Assembly (NCBI RefSeq): GCF_001885585.1
Contig: NZ_LSRP01000072.1
Coordinates: 1-64,000 of the forward strand
Source: Pararhizobium antarcticum
GTDB taxonomy: Bacteria; Pseudomonadota; Alphaproteobacteria; Rhizobiales; Rhizobiaceae
DNA: 64,000 nucleotides
Direction: 5' to 3'
Shown here: positions 63,934-64,000 of the stretch, piece by piece
Layout of the letters: the number at the start of each line of letters is the position of its first letter
Position numbering within the stretch: position 1 is the first letter of the stretch
The notes under the pieces: generated by a model
The model's database searches: none
Told to the model about the DNA's origin: nothing
What the model saw: the letters and a program-made list of their open reading frames with translations, nothing else
Position numbers and translations under genes: made by a program

Positions 63934-64000
63934 GATCCGGAAATCCAACCTGCGTACGCATCTTCAACATGGGGCTATAGCTGGACCATGCAGGTTGCAA

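Overview
The window looks like an accessory replicon or island of an alphaproteobacterium, most likely Rhizobiaceae (Rhizobium/Sinorhizobium/Agrobacterium type). This rests on the high GC, ATGA-coupled operons, abundant ABC and TRAP uptake systems, a malonate locus in the rhizobial matPQMAB order, a two-kinase/CheR/CheB module, and many IS5, IS6 and IS66 fragments. No rRNA or tRNA gene, CRISPR array or replication origin was seen.

Layout. 1-6000: a CtaG-like protein, an FdhF/YdeP-type molybdopterin oxidoreductase, a MOSC protein and a large FAD/NAD(P)-binding protein. 6.2-13.8 kb: an IS5 remnant, then a tightly coupled signalling operon (CHASE3-GAF hybrid kinase with three receiver domains, CheR, CheB, receiver-kinase) and a DUF1206 membrane protein. 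13.9-20.7 kb: a decayed zone where an IS5 5' end is fused in frame to a truncated ABC permease, followed by a second permease with a nonsense codon and a deletion. A live LysR / MBL-fold / NAD(P)-binding / solute-binding gene group follows, then IS6 and IS66 remnants. 20.7-28.7 kb: a GntR-controlled sugar ABC operon with an esterase, a sugar-phosphate-isomerase-like TIM barrel and a Gfo/Idh dehydrogenase, with its ATPase gene divergent behind a palindromic operator. 28.8-31.9 kb: accessory debris, a vapBC toxin-antitoxin pair and an IS5 copy inserted in an older IS5 fragment. 32-37.3 kb: a three-gene operon (membrane protein, secreted vWA/Ig-like protein, secreted protein) and an AraC regulator. 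37.4-38.4 kb: IS6 material.

38.7-47.3 kb is the most interesting block: LysR, a spermidine/putrescine-type ABC importer, a class III aminotransferase, a BKACE (DUF849) beta-keto acid cleavage enzyme and a histone-deacetylase-like amidohydrolase in one run. Together they read as import, deacetylation, transamination and C-C cleavage of an acetylated beta-amino acid; N-epsilon-acetyl-beta-lysine is a specific testable candidate. 47.5-53.9 kb: GntR, a TRAP importer, a 57-residue membrane peptide, an IlvD/Edd sugar-acid dehydratase and an RraA/HMG-aldolase-like protein, read as an aldonate import and breakdown operon. 54.3-61.0 kb: malonate utilisation (matR, TRAP matPQM, malonyl-CoA decarboxylase matA, malonyl-CoA synthetase matB). 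61.0-64.0 kb: nested IS6/IS5/IS6 copies and a truncated Fic-family 'mobile mystery protein B'.

A recurring theme is a stem-loop directly 3' of the solute-binding-protein gene in four separate transport operons, likely raising binding-protein mRNA over permease mRNA. Functional calls come from reading protein motifs; no database search was run.
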